Assembly (NCBI GenBank): GCA_021787255.1
Contig: JAJYMD010000251.1
Span: 1 to 7,411, forward strand
DNA from: Actinomycetes bacterium
Lineage (GTDB): Bacteria > Actinomycetota > Acidimicrobiia > Acidimicrobiales > RAAP-2
Length of the DNA stretch: 7,411 nt
Direction of reading: 5' to 3'
This document shows, piece after piece, positions 1 to 6,092 of this stretch (positions are counted from its first letter, which is position 1; each line of letters starts with the position of its first letter). Below the pieces are notes generated by a model. It saw only the letters and a program-made list of their open reading frames with translations, had not been told where the DNA came from and searched no databases. A program made the position numbers and the translations under genes.

Positions 1-1
1 G

Positions 2-370
2 CTGGTCGGCGCCGACGGCGGGGTGTTCAGCTTCGGGGACGCCGCCTACGAGGGCTCCCTGCCGGGCGAGGGCATCCACGTGAGCGACATCACGGGGATC
101 GCCGCCGACCCGAGCGGCGGCTACTGGCTGGTCGGCGCCGACGGCGGGATCTTCAGCTTCGGCGGTGCCGCCTTCCACGGCTCGCTTCCGGGCGAGGGCA
201 TCCACGTGAGCGACGTCGTGGGGATCGCTTCGACGCTGCACGGCAACGGCTACCGGCTGGTCGGCGCCGACGGCGGGATCTTCGACTTCGGGACCGCCCA
301 GTTCGCCGGGTCCCTCCCGGGCCTGCCTGCTAGCGCGCAGCCGCACGTCCCGACGGTGGGGATGGCCGCA
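2..370 (+). repeat. Three tandem ~126-129-bp coding repeats
   Basis: The same start of the repeat unit (coding LVGADGG) occurs at 2, 128 and 257, giving periods of 126 and 129 bp. Both are multiples of three, so the reading frame is kept. Units 1 and 2 are close to identical at the DNA level through the GSLPGEGIHVSD part; unit 3 is similar only in its first half. The array continues beyond the left edge. Repeats this alike can expand or contract by recombination. Confidence 0.85.
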
Positions 371-379
371 GCCGGCTGA
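2..379 (+). CDS. C-terminal end of a secreted repeat protein (GYWLVGADGG repeats), 5' partial
   Basis: The reading frame is open from the left edge, so the true start lies outside the window; an internal GTG at 23 is only a Val codon within a repeat. The visible 125 residues are almost entirely three tandem 42-43-residue units. Each unit starts LVGADGG[VI]F, continues with an SFG/DFG turn and an Ala/Gln-aromatic step, then GSLPG; the first two share GEGIHVSD. The third unit diverges after GSLPG and the protein ends in a short Ala/Gly tail. Gly- and aromatic-rich units of this kind suggest beta-propeller-like blades in an extracellular protein. I recall similar repeats in surface proteins of Acidimicrobiia and relatives, with no established function. 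No catalytic motif is visible. Exact role unknown; membership in this repeat family is fairly sure. Confidence 0.85.
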   Translation: MVGADGGVFSFGDAAYEGSLPGEGIHVSDITGIAADPSGGYWLVGADGGIFSFGGAAFHGSLPGEGIHVSDVVGIASTLHGNGYRLVGADGGIFDFGTAQFAGSLPGLPASAQPHVPTVGMAAAG

Positions 380-429
380 TCCCCGAGAGCGGGCAGGACT
401 TCGGTCCCCACGAAGCGCCGCAGTGACGA

Positions 430-456
430 GAGGCCCCGGCCCATGGCCGGGGCCTC
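430..456 (+). terminator. GC-rich hairpin terminator after the repeat-protein gene
   Basis: A perfect 12-bp inverted repeat (430-441 with 445-456, arm GAGGCCCCGGCC) has a 3-nt loop and lies 51 nt after the stop codon at 377-379. No T-tract follows, which is common for high-G+C actinobacterial terminators. The hairpin is symmetric and could also stop transcription on the opposite strand. Confidence 0.8.
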
Positions 457-633
457 GTCGCGCGTGGCCCGCGTCGAGGGCTGCCTGCATGGGGTCACGG
501 AATGGCGGAGCCCGAAGCCTCGCACCGAGGCCCGGACCTGGCTAGGCTGTCCCACCGGCAGGGCCGACGCCGCCACGGAGGGCGGGGAAGCGACCCGAAG
601 CACCGGGGCGCTCGCCAGTCGAGCTGCGAGGAC

Positions 634-716
634 CGCGCCTGCCGCGCAGGTGCGAGCGGGCCCAGTGACCCGGTTCTCCCTGGTCAGGGAGGAATGTCGT
701 GTGCCGTGTCACACGA
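634..716 (+). other. Cluster of three RNA hairpins in the leader
   Basis: Three stems follow one another. (a) 634-642 pairs with 646-654: 9 bp including one G-U, loop CGC. (b) 674-681 pairs with 686-693: 8 bp including one G-U, loop GGTC. (c) 697-703 pairs with 710-716: 7 perfect bp, loop CCGTGT. Only 3 nt separate the last two. None is followed by a T-run. The cluster ends 104 nt before the Shine-Dalgarno site, consistent with a structured 5' untranslated region. Function is not known. Confidence 0.5.
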
Positions 717-820
717 GGTGGGCTCGGAGGGTTGTACAAGCGAACGGCCGATCCGCGCCGCATGGCCTCCAGCCACGCAGCACGGAAGCGTCGGCACGGA
801 GCACAGCGAGGCGAAAGCCC

Positions 821-827
821 AAGGAGG
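821..827 (+). promoter_or_regulatory. Strong ribosome-binding site that fixes the TTG start
   Basis: AAGGAGG lies 7 nt upstream of the TTG at 835. It is the best Shine-Dalgarno match in the window. Together with the signal peptide that begins right there, it decides the start in favour of TTG over the upstream in-frame ATG at 502. Confidence 0.9.
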
Positions 828-834
828 AGACACC

Positions 835-3576
835 TTGAAACATCGAACACATCGGCTTCGCCGATTGGCCAGCGCGGTCGTGCTCGGCGTCGGCGCGGTG
901 GGTGGCGTGGTCGGCCTCGCGGCGGGCACCGCAGGCGCCACCGTCCACGGCACCATCAGTGCCACAAGCGCCCCGAGCGTCGGGTCCACCGGCACGGATG
1001 TGCTGGCCGGCTCGCTGACCATCACGCTTCCGTCGGGGACAGCGCTGAGCAGCCAGGTACTCACGCTGAAGGCGTCCGCGACCGGCGGTGGAACGGTGGA
1101 CTGGAGCGGCACGCCGAGTTACACGCACACGTCCGGCACACTGAGCGTCGCACTTACAACGTCTGCGACAACGCTCAAGCTCACGATCACGAAAGCCGCT
1201 GCGACAAGCGACACGATCCACCTGACGAACGTGGAGTACACGCTGACCAGCGCGCACGGCACAATCAAGGTGACGCCGAGCCAGACATCGTCGAAGCTCG
1301 TCATCACACCGACATCGGTCGTGAACGCGAAGGCTCCCGGCGCACCGGCCACCGCGCCGACGACAAAGGCCATCACCGCGGCGTCGACGCCCAGCATCGG
1401 GAAGGGCGCGACCTCGGCGGCGGGCAACTGGGCCATCAAGCTCACCGCCTCCTCCACGAAGACAACAGCGCTGAAGCAGGGCTGGACCAAGACAGAGGAG
1501 ATCACCGTCTCGGTCGCGACCTCTGCGACAGCGAACTGCAGCGGCACAGACTTCATCGTCTTCACAGGGACGCCGACTGCGACCGTGTCGGGCACAACAC
1601 ACGTGAGCACCACGCCCAAGGTCACGGTCACAACCGGCTCGGTGACGCCGTGCTCGGGCCGGAACCGCAACGAGGCGATCGTCACCTTCACCAACACAGG
1701 GACGTTCACCGCTGCGAGCGGGACCTTCACCATCACGCTAAGCGGGGTGAAGTACGACGTCGGCAAGACAGCCGCGACAGGGAACGTCGCCGTCACCGCA
1801 GCATTCAACGGGACTGCCTTCAAGACTGCGACAAAGATTTCGGCGACATCGACCCCCGCGGGGGCATCGAACGCCACGGTCGCGAAGGTCTACGCCAAGG
1901 CGAACACACCGGCGGTGACACTCGCCCCCGGCTCGTTCGACGCGGCGATCAGCCCTGTCGAGGTCGTCGAGACCGCGCCGTCCACCGTCGCCTCCGGTGG
2001 CGTGTGCCTCTCGCTCACACCGCACACAACAACAGCGAACGTCTTCAACACCAGGGCCACAGCAACGGCCAAGGTGGTGACCGGGACAGGCGTCGTGACA
2101 GCGAAGGTGAGCTACGAGAACAAGACAGGCGTGGCCGCGACAACAGCAGCGTCCGCTGTCTTCGCCCGCTTCACGCTGAAGCGTTCCTCGGTCACAAAGG
2201 CGAGCACCTACGAGGTCTCGGGCCTGAAGGTGAACGCGTCGACAACGGCTGGCGCAGTCAAGGTGGCGATCACCCACGTCGCCGCGACAGCAGGCTGCAC
2301 GACGTCGCCGACGCTGGTGGCCGCACCGGTCGTCGCCTACACGGTCAAGTCGACGACCACCGTCATCTACGGTGCGACAGCCGACGCCACCGCGGTGAAG
2401 GAGCTCGAGCACGAGTTCCCGACCACGAGCAACACGGCCAACGCCACACCGACAAAGACGAAGTGCCCGGGGAACACAGACCTGGCCACGGCGACAGCCG
2501 TCCGGCCTGTGATCCTCGCGACCACAAAGACCTACCAGGACGCGCTCTCCAGCTCGTACCTGGCCGGGTACCTGAAGACCGGGACCCTGCTCACGCCGAC
2601 GACCATGCTCGCGAGCGTGACCAAGCAGGCGCTCCGGACCGAGGGGATCACCCAGGTCTACGTGGTCGGCGGACCGCTCGCCATCACGACAACAGTCGTG
2701 GCGCAGATCGAGGCGCTTCCGGCGTACAGCTGCGGCGGCGTGACGCCGCTCAAGTCTGGCAAGACAACGGTCACCATCCACGTGACACGTATCTACGGCC
2801 AGACCGCCTACGGCACCGCGCAGATGATCGCAGAGACGCCTGCTGCGTCGAACGTGAAGAAACTGACGTTCACCGGTGCCTACGCCGGGGTCAACGCCAC
2901 AAAGGGTGACGGCATGTACAACACCACCCCGGGCATGGCCTCGACGGTGCCGCTCACGTCTGCGTCGGTGCGGACGGCGATCCTCGCCAGCGGCGTCGAG
3001 TTCCAGGACGCCATGGCGGCGAGCGCCGTGGCCTATGGCACAAGCGTGCCGGTGCTCCTCACGACGCCGACCAAGCTGTCGGCGGAGGCGGCTGCTGCGA
3101 TCGCGACACTCGGGATCAGGCAGGTCATCCTCATGGGCGGCCAGCTCGCGGTCTCGAACACAGTCGTGAAGCAACTCGAGGCCATGACAGTGTCGGTGCT
3201 TCGGATCGCGGGGAAGAACTACACAGGCACCGCGGTCCAGCTCGCCATGTTCGAGCAGAACACTGCCCACGTCTCCGGCCTGGGATGGCCGACAGGTGCA
3301 GGGAAGATGACCTCGGCGTACGTCGCCCGTGGCAACGGCTTCACCGACGCGCTCGCCGGTGCGGTCCTCACGGGCAACGCGCACCTCCCACAGCTCCTCA
3401 CCCTGAACCCGACGACCGTCGGGGCGACACTGACATCGTTCCTGAAGGCTGCCGGGACATCGGGGAAGGGCGTGAACACAGATGGGACAGCCAAGATCAC
3501 GACGCTTACGATCTTGGGTGGCCCGCTGGCGGTGAGCCCGTCGACCATCGCCAAGATGGAGACAGACATCAGCTGA
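835..3576 (+). CDS. Secreted Thr-rich protein with three C-terminal cell wall binding repeats (CWB2, PF04122 type)
   Basis: The product is 913 residues, exported and probably attached to the cell wall. Residues 1-36 form a Sec signal peptide: basic MKHRTHRLRR, an Ala/Val/Gly hydrophobic core, and a likely cut after TAGA. Residues ~37-500 are Thr/Ser/Ala-rich and beta-like, in three modules sharing a late motif: near 126-135 (SDTIHLTNVEY), 296-308 (GTFTITLSGVKYD) and 457-467 (STYEVSGLKVN). Residues ~511-913 carry three CWB2 repeats. Each has an (R)IYG/RIAG entry, a central F/YxDALA-like segment (TYQDALSS, EFQDAMAA, GFTDALAG) and a VGGPLAI, MGGQLAVS or LGGPLAVS end. In other bacteria CWB2 triplets anchor surface proteins non-covalently to wall polymers; here that is inferred. 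There are only six cysteines, in three pairs. Thr codon ACA is unusually frequent. No catalytic motif is seen, so a structural or S-layer-like role is likely. Confidence 0.92.
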   Translation: MKHRTHRLRRLASAVVLGVGAVGGVVGLAAGTAGATVHGTISATSAPSVGSTGTDVLAGSLTITLPSGTALSSQVLTLKASATGGGTVDWSGTPSYTHTSGTLSVALTTSATTLKLTITKAAATSDTIHLTNVEYTLTSAHGTIKVTPSQTSSKLVITPTSVVNAKAPGAPATAPTTKAITAASTPSIGKGATSAAGNWAIKLTASSTKTTALKQGWTKTEEITVSVATSATANCSGTDFIVFTGTPTATVSGTTHVSTTPKVTVTTGSVTPCSGRNRNEAIVTFTNTGTFTAASGTFTITLSGVKYDVGKTAATGNVAVTAAFNGTAFKTATKISATSTPAGASNATVAKVYAKANTPAVTLAPGSFDAAISPVEVVETAPSTVASGGVCLSLTPHTTTANVFNTRATATAKVVTGTGVVTAKVSYENKTGVAATTAASAVFARFTLKRSSVTKASTYEVSGLKVNASTTAGAVKVAITHVAATAGCTTSPTLVAAPVVAYTVKSTTTVIYGATADATAVKELEHEFPTTSNTANATPTKTKCPGNTDLATATAVRPVILATTKTYQDALSSSYLAGYLKTGTLLTPTTMLASVTKQALRTEGITQVYVVGGPLAITTTVVAQIEALPAYSCGGVTPLKSGKTTVTIHVTRIYGQTAYGTAQMIAETPAASNVKKLTFTGAYAGVNATKGDGMYNTTPGMASTVPLTSASVRTAILASGVEFQDAMAASAVAYGTSVPVLLTTPTKLSAEAAAAIATLGIRQVILMGGQLAVSNTVVKQLEAMTVSVLRIAGKNYTGTAVQLAMFEQNTAHVSGLGWPTGAGKMTSAYVARGNGFTDALAGAVLTGNAHLPQLLTLNPTTVGATLTSFLKAAGTSGKGVNTDGTAKITTLTILGGPLAVSPSTIAKMETDIS

Positions 3577-3583
3577 TCTCCGA

Positions 3584-3608
3584 TCGGCCGGCGTAGTATC
3601 CCGGCCGA
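3584..3608 (+). terminator. Small hairpin directly after the CWB2 gene
   Basis: TCGGCCGG (3584-3591) pairs with CCGGCCGA (3601-3608) across a 9-nt loop, starting 7 nt after the stop codon. It precedes the larger terminator by 23 nt and may be the first part of a tandem terminator or a 3'-end stabilising stem. Its loop contains TAGTAT, which could instead be read as a -10 box, but no matching -35 is visible. Confidence 0.45.
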
Positions 3609-3631
3609 GAGCGAAAGTGCACGCAGTAGCT

Positions 3632-3661
3632 GCCAGAGGGGCCCTTCGGGGCCCCTCTGGC
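3632..3661 (+). terminator. Strong 13-bp hairpin terminator with UUCG tetraloop
   Basis: Arms 3632-3644 and 3649-3661 are perfectly complementary (GCCAGAGGGGCCC type) and enclose the loop TTCG closed by a C-G pair, the classic extra-stable C(UUCG)G tetraloop. It lies 55 nt after the stop codon of the CWB2 gene. No T-tract follows. Confidence 0.85.
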
Positions 3662-4460
3662 GTGCAGAGACGATCCTTCGAGGGCGGGCCGTCGGCGCTG
3701 CGCACAGGTGATGGCAGGTGGCGTCTTTTGCCCGACGTCATGTGGGTCCCGCGGGAGAGGTCGCCGGCGTCCCTACGCGGCGCACCCGCTTCTGCTCGCC
3801 GAGGGTACGGGCAGAGGCGAGGGCGGGATGCCCCGCCAGTCGAGGACATGCTGCCGCGGAGTGCCCCGAGGCGCAGCGGCTCACGGCGCCGAGGCGCAGG
3901 GACCGGCGCGCTGGGACTCGGCGGATCGCCGAAAGCCCTCAGGGCGTGGGCATCGTCATCGCTGCCGTCGCACGCGTCGTTGACGTTGTCGTCGTGTCCT
4001 TCGCACCGAGCGCCCGTAGGGCGCGCGAGTGCAGAGAGCGTGGCCGACATGTTCATCGCCAGGAACGCCGCGTGCATCCAGACGACGTTCACCGTCCTCG
4101 GCGCAGCGCCCGCAGTCGAGCGCGTTCGCGCTCGGGTACCACGTCGAAGAAGTTGCCTGCGAGCTCGCCCATTGCCTGCTCCAGCGGGGGCCACCTCGCC
4201 AAGCGCTCCTCTGGAAGACGGCGACGAGACCGGCAGCGGGGGGTGAGGTTCGGGGTGTCGCAACGGAACTCAGCCCGCGGCCGTCGCTGGCGTAGTCTCT
4301 TCGCCTGAGAGGTACCTCCTGTTGTGGGAGTCGAGTAGTTACGAAGCCACCCGATTCATCTGCATGCGGAGGCACTTTTCGCGTCTTTGCCCGGTGCGCG
4401 CCATACGATCCGTCGTCACGCCAGCGGATCTAAGTCAGGCGCCAGAGCGTCCCATGCAGG
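3662..4460. other. Gene-poor stretch of ~800 nt, probably decayed or rearranged DNA
   Basis: Open frames exist on both strands (for example + 3617-4246 and - 3956-4375). Their products are Arg/Ser/Pro/Ala-rich, lack recognisable motifs and read like non-coding frames of high-G+C DNA. Two patches look a little more protein-like. On the + strand, 3976-4044 reads VVDVVVVSFAPSARR, resembling the first strand of a family 2 glycosyltransferase. On the - strand, about 4100-4230 reads ...MGELAGNFFDVVPERER before a stop. Neither extends into a gene. Positions ~4290-4440 are less G+C-rich, carry a 10-bp palindrome (GAGGTACCTC, 4309-4318) and a possible -10 box TACGAT (4404-4409). This would be the natural place for the promoter of the next gene cluster, but no clear -35 is present. 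Confidence 0.5.
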
Positions 4461-4475
4461 GTGGTGGTGGTGGTG
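4461..4475 (+). repeat. (GTG)5 trinucleotide run at the start of the glycosyltransferase gene
   Basis: Five consecutive GTG codons open the frame, each a possible start. The only purine-rich site, GCAGG at 4456-4460, directly abuts the first GTG, which is too close. It sits 6-9 nt before the third and fourth (4467, 4470), so these are likelier start codons. The frame upstream stays open only back to a TAA at 4431-4433. Confidence 0.75.
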
Positions 4476-6083
4476 AACTTCTCCGACGGCGACGCGGTGG
4501 TGGTCGCCGGAGCCGTCGCCGCGATCGACCGGGGCGCGGGGATGGTGACGGTGCCCGAACGCTCCGTCGGCGACGGATACTGGGCGCGCGTCCGGGCGTT
4601 CGAGCGCGCCTTCTACGAGGGCCGAGACGAGGTCGAGGCACCCCGTTTCTTCCGCAGGGACGTCTTCGAGCAGGTGGGCGGCTTCGACGAGGAGCTCGAC
4701 GCCGGTGAGGACTGGGACCTCGCGCTGCGCGCACGGCCGCTCGCGCCCCTCGCTCGGACCTCGGGGGCGATCAGCCACCTCGAAGGCGCGCCGACCTACC
4801 TGCAGTGCTGTGCGAAGAAGGCAGGCTACGCTGCGGGCATCCAAGCGTTCGCACGAAAGCACGGCGTGGCGGCGCTCGGGCGGGCTGCCAGACGGCCCTA
4901 CATTGAAGCGCCTTGGTGCCTCGTGTGGCCGCATCCGCTGCTGGGGGCGGGCCTGGTCGCGCTCAAGTCGGGCGAGGCTGCGGCTGTCGCATGGCGGCTC
5001 GCGAGCGGCGCTCTGGGGACCGGCAGGCTGGAAGTTCCGTCCACCGGTGCCGCCCTGGACGGGGAGAACCCTGCCGTCGCGGACGCCGAAGTCGGCGGCG
5101 AGGGTCCGTGCCACTCGTCCCCGGCCACACGGCCGAGGACCTGCGAGCTGGTGGTCCCTGCGTACAACGAGGCACCCCGCATCGCGTGTGCCCTCGACAG
5201 CGTGCGTGAAGCTCGCATGCCCGCCGGCTGGGCGTGGACGCGCTGGGCGGTGCTCGACGACGCGAGCGACGACGGCACCCCCGAGGTCGTCCGTGCGTGG
5301 GCCGATGCCCACGCGTCGCCTCCGCTCGTCGTCCAAGGCGCGGAGCAGCGCGAGGGCAAGGCGGCAGCGCTCGGCGCCTGGCACGCGCGCGTCGTGGGCG
5401 AGCTCGGAGCCGACCGCGACGCGGACCACGTCGTCGTCGTCCTCGACGCCGACGTCGCCGTCGAGCCGGGCTCCGTCTCGGCGTTGCTCGCCCCCTTCGC
5501 CCACGACGACGCCGTCGCCGTCGTGTGGGGAGCCGACGTCCCCGACACGCGTGCGTGGGGCACGCGCGCGTCGGGGTTCCAGATGGAGGCGGTGACGTGC
5601 CTCGGCCGCCTCGGAGGGACGCGCTCGGCGCGTGCCTACGGCCGCTTCTTCGCCTACCGGCCCGCGCTCCTCGCCGACTTCTGCTGGGAGCGCGGGCAAG
5701 TGGACGACCTGCAGCTTTCCCGGCACGTGGCAGCGCGCGGCCTCGAGGTGCGCTCCGCGTGGGACGCGACGGTGAAGGTGACTCCTGCACGCGGCTACGC
5801 AGACTTCTACCGCCAGACCTACCGGTCCTTCGAAGCGCGTGCGCGGGAAACCGCGGCGCAGGGACCGAGCGCGGGGCTGCCCCGGCGACGGCTCGACCGG
5901 GGCCTCGCCGTGGCATTGGCCGCGAGCGCCGACCCGCTGGGAGCGCTCGCGTACGTGCTCGCACGGCTCGTCTGCGCAGGCATGCACACGCTCACGCCGG
6001 TGCACTTCGGCGACGCCTGGGAGCCGGCCCGATCGACGAAGGGACCAGCCGAGCAGAGCGGCGGTCCGGCGCGCCGGTACTGA
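4461..6083 (+). CDS. Two-domain family 2 glycosyltransferase, first domain N-terminally truncated
   Basis: The product is 540 residues from the first GTG (true start perhaps 4467-4470). Residues ~1-190 match the C-terminal half of a GT2 domain: VPERSVGDGYWARVRAFER (31-49), PRFFRRDVF (61-69), GGFDEEL (73-79), GEDWDL (82-87), ending with a PLLGAGLVALKSGEA segment. Its nucleotide-sugar-binding half with the DxD motif is missing. After a ~35-residue linker, residues ~227-520 form a complete second GT2 domain: ELVVPAYNE (229-237), LDDASDDGT (265-273), EGKAAAL (298-304), DxD as LDADV (328-332), and GQVDDLQLS (412-420) as the likely acceptor/catalytic-base region. It would move a sugar from an activated nucleotide donor to a glycan or lipid acceptor in the cytoplasm; the substrates cannot be told. 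No clear membrane helix is seen. An FkbM methyltransferase follows after 9 nt, suggesting an operon. The first domain is probably inactive on its own. Confidence 0.85.
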   Translation: MVVVVNFSDGDAVVVAGAVAAIDRGAGMVTVPERSVGDGYWARVRAFERAFYEGRDEVEAPRFFRRDVFEQVGGFDEELDAGEDWDLALRARPLAPLARTSGAISHLEGAPTYLQCCAKKAGYAAGIQAFARKHGVAALGRAARRPYIEAPWCLVWPHPLLGAGLVALKSGEAAAVAWRLASGALGTGRLEVPSTGAALDGENPAVADAEVGGEGPCHSSPATRPRTCELVVPAYNEAPRIACALDSVREARMPAGWAWTRWAVLDDASDDGTPEVVRAWADAHASPPLVVQGAEQREGKAAALGAWHARVVGELGADRDADHVVVVLDADVAVEPGSVSALLAPFAHDDAVAVVWGADVPDTRAWGTRASGFQMEAVTCLGRLGGTRSARAYGRFFAYRPALLADFCWERGQVDDLQLSRHVAARGLEVRSAWDATVKVTPARGYADFYRQTYRSFEARARETAAQGPSAGLPRRRLDRGLAVALAASADPLGALAYVLARLVCAGMHTLTPVHFGDAWEPARSTKGPAEQSGGPARRY

Positions 6084-6089
6084 GTACCG
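6075..6089 (+). other. Short hairpin carrying the stop codon in its loop
   Basis: CGGTAC (6075-6080) pairs with GTACCG (6084-6089), and the loop is exactly the TGA stop of the glycosyltransferase gene. The next start, GTG at 6093, lies 3 nt beyond. Such a stem could help couple translation of the two genes, but 6 bp is modest and it may be chance. Confidence 0.4.
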
Positions 6090-6092
6090 ACG

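Larger units (their letters stand above)
457..834 (+). promoter_or_regulatory. Gene-free leader region upstream of the CWB2 protein, with hairpins
   Basis: No frame here gives credible protein. The in-frame extension of the next gene back to an ATG at 502 encodes Arg/Gly/Ser-rich sequence unlike a real N-terminus and would bury the signal peptide. The stretch holds a small stem at 517-531 (6 bp, loop CAC), the hairpin cluster at 634-716, and a short GGC-GAAA-GCC stem at 810-819 directly before the ribosome-binding site. A possible -10 box TAGGCT at 543-548 has only a poor -35 (TCGCAC at 520-525, 17-bp spacer), so the promoter position is uncertain. I could not match the leader to a riboswitch class I know; conserved cores of the c-di-AMP, c-di-GMP and cobalamin types were not apparent. 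Confidence 0.55.

Noticed and set aside
502..834. N-terminal extension of the CWB2 protein to an ATG at 502
   Set aside because: The extension would put 111 non-descript residues before an evident signal peptide, and AAGGAGG sits right before the TTG at 835.
457..834. Known riboswitch (c-di-AMP, c-di-GMP or cobalamin type) in the leader
   Set aside because: I looked for their conserved core stretches and did not see them; structure alone does not justify a named class.
699..2909. 736-residue + strand frame overlapping the CWB2 gene
   Set aside because: The composition is dominated by Arg, His and Asp, with no signal peptide or domains. The overlapping frame has a perfect ribosome-binding site, a signal peptide and CWB2 repeats.
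3617..4246. 209-residue + strand frame in the gap
   Set aside because: The start lies inside the terminator region, there is no ribosome-binding site, and the sequence is low-complexity Arg/Ser/Pro/Ala with no motif.
1738..4263. 841-residue open frame on the minus strand
   Set aside because: It lies antisense to the CWB2 gene and the gap. The product is Arg/Gly/Cys/His-rich with no motif, as expected from the reverse strand of Thr/Ala-rich high-G+C coding DNA.
4416..4475. His5 run (HHHHHP) on the minus strand, seen as a metal-binding tail
   Set aside because: It is only the reverse complement of the (GTG)5 run inside a spurious minus-strand frame.
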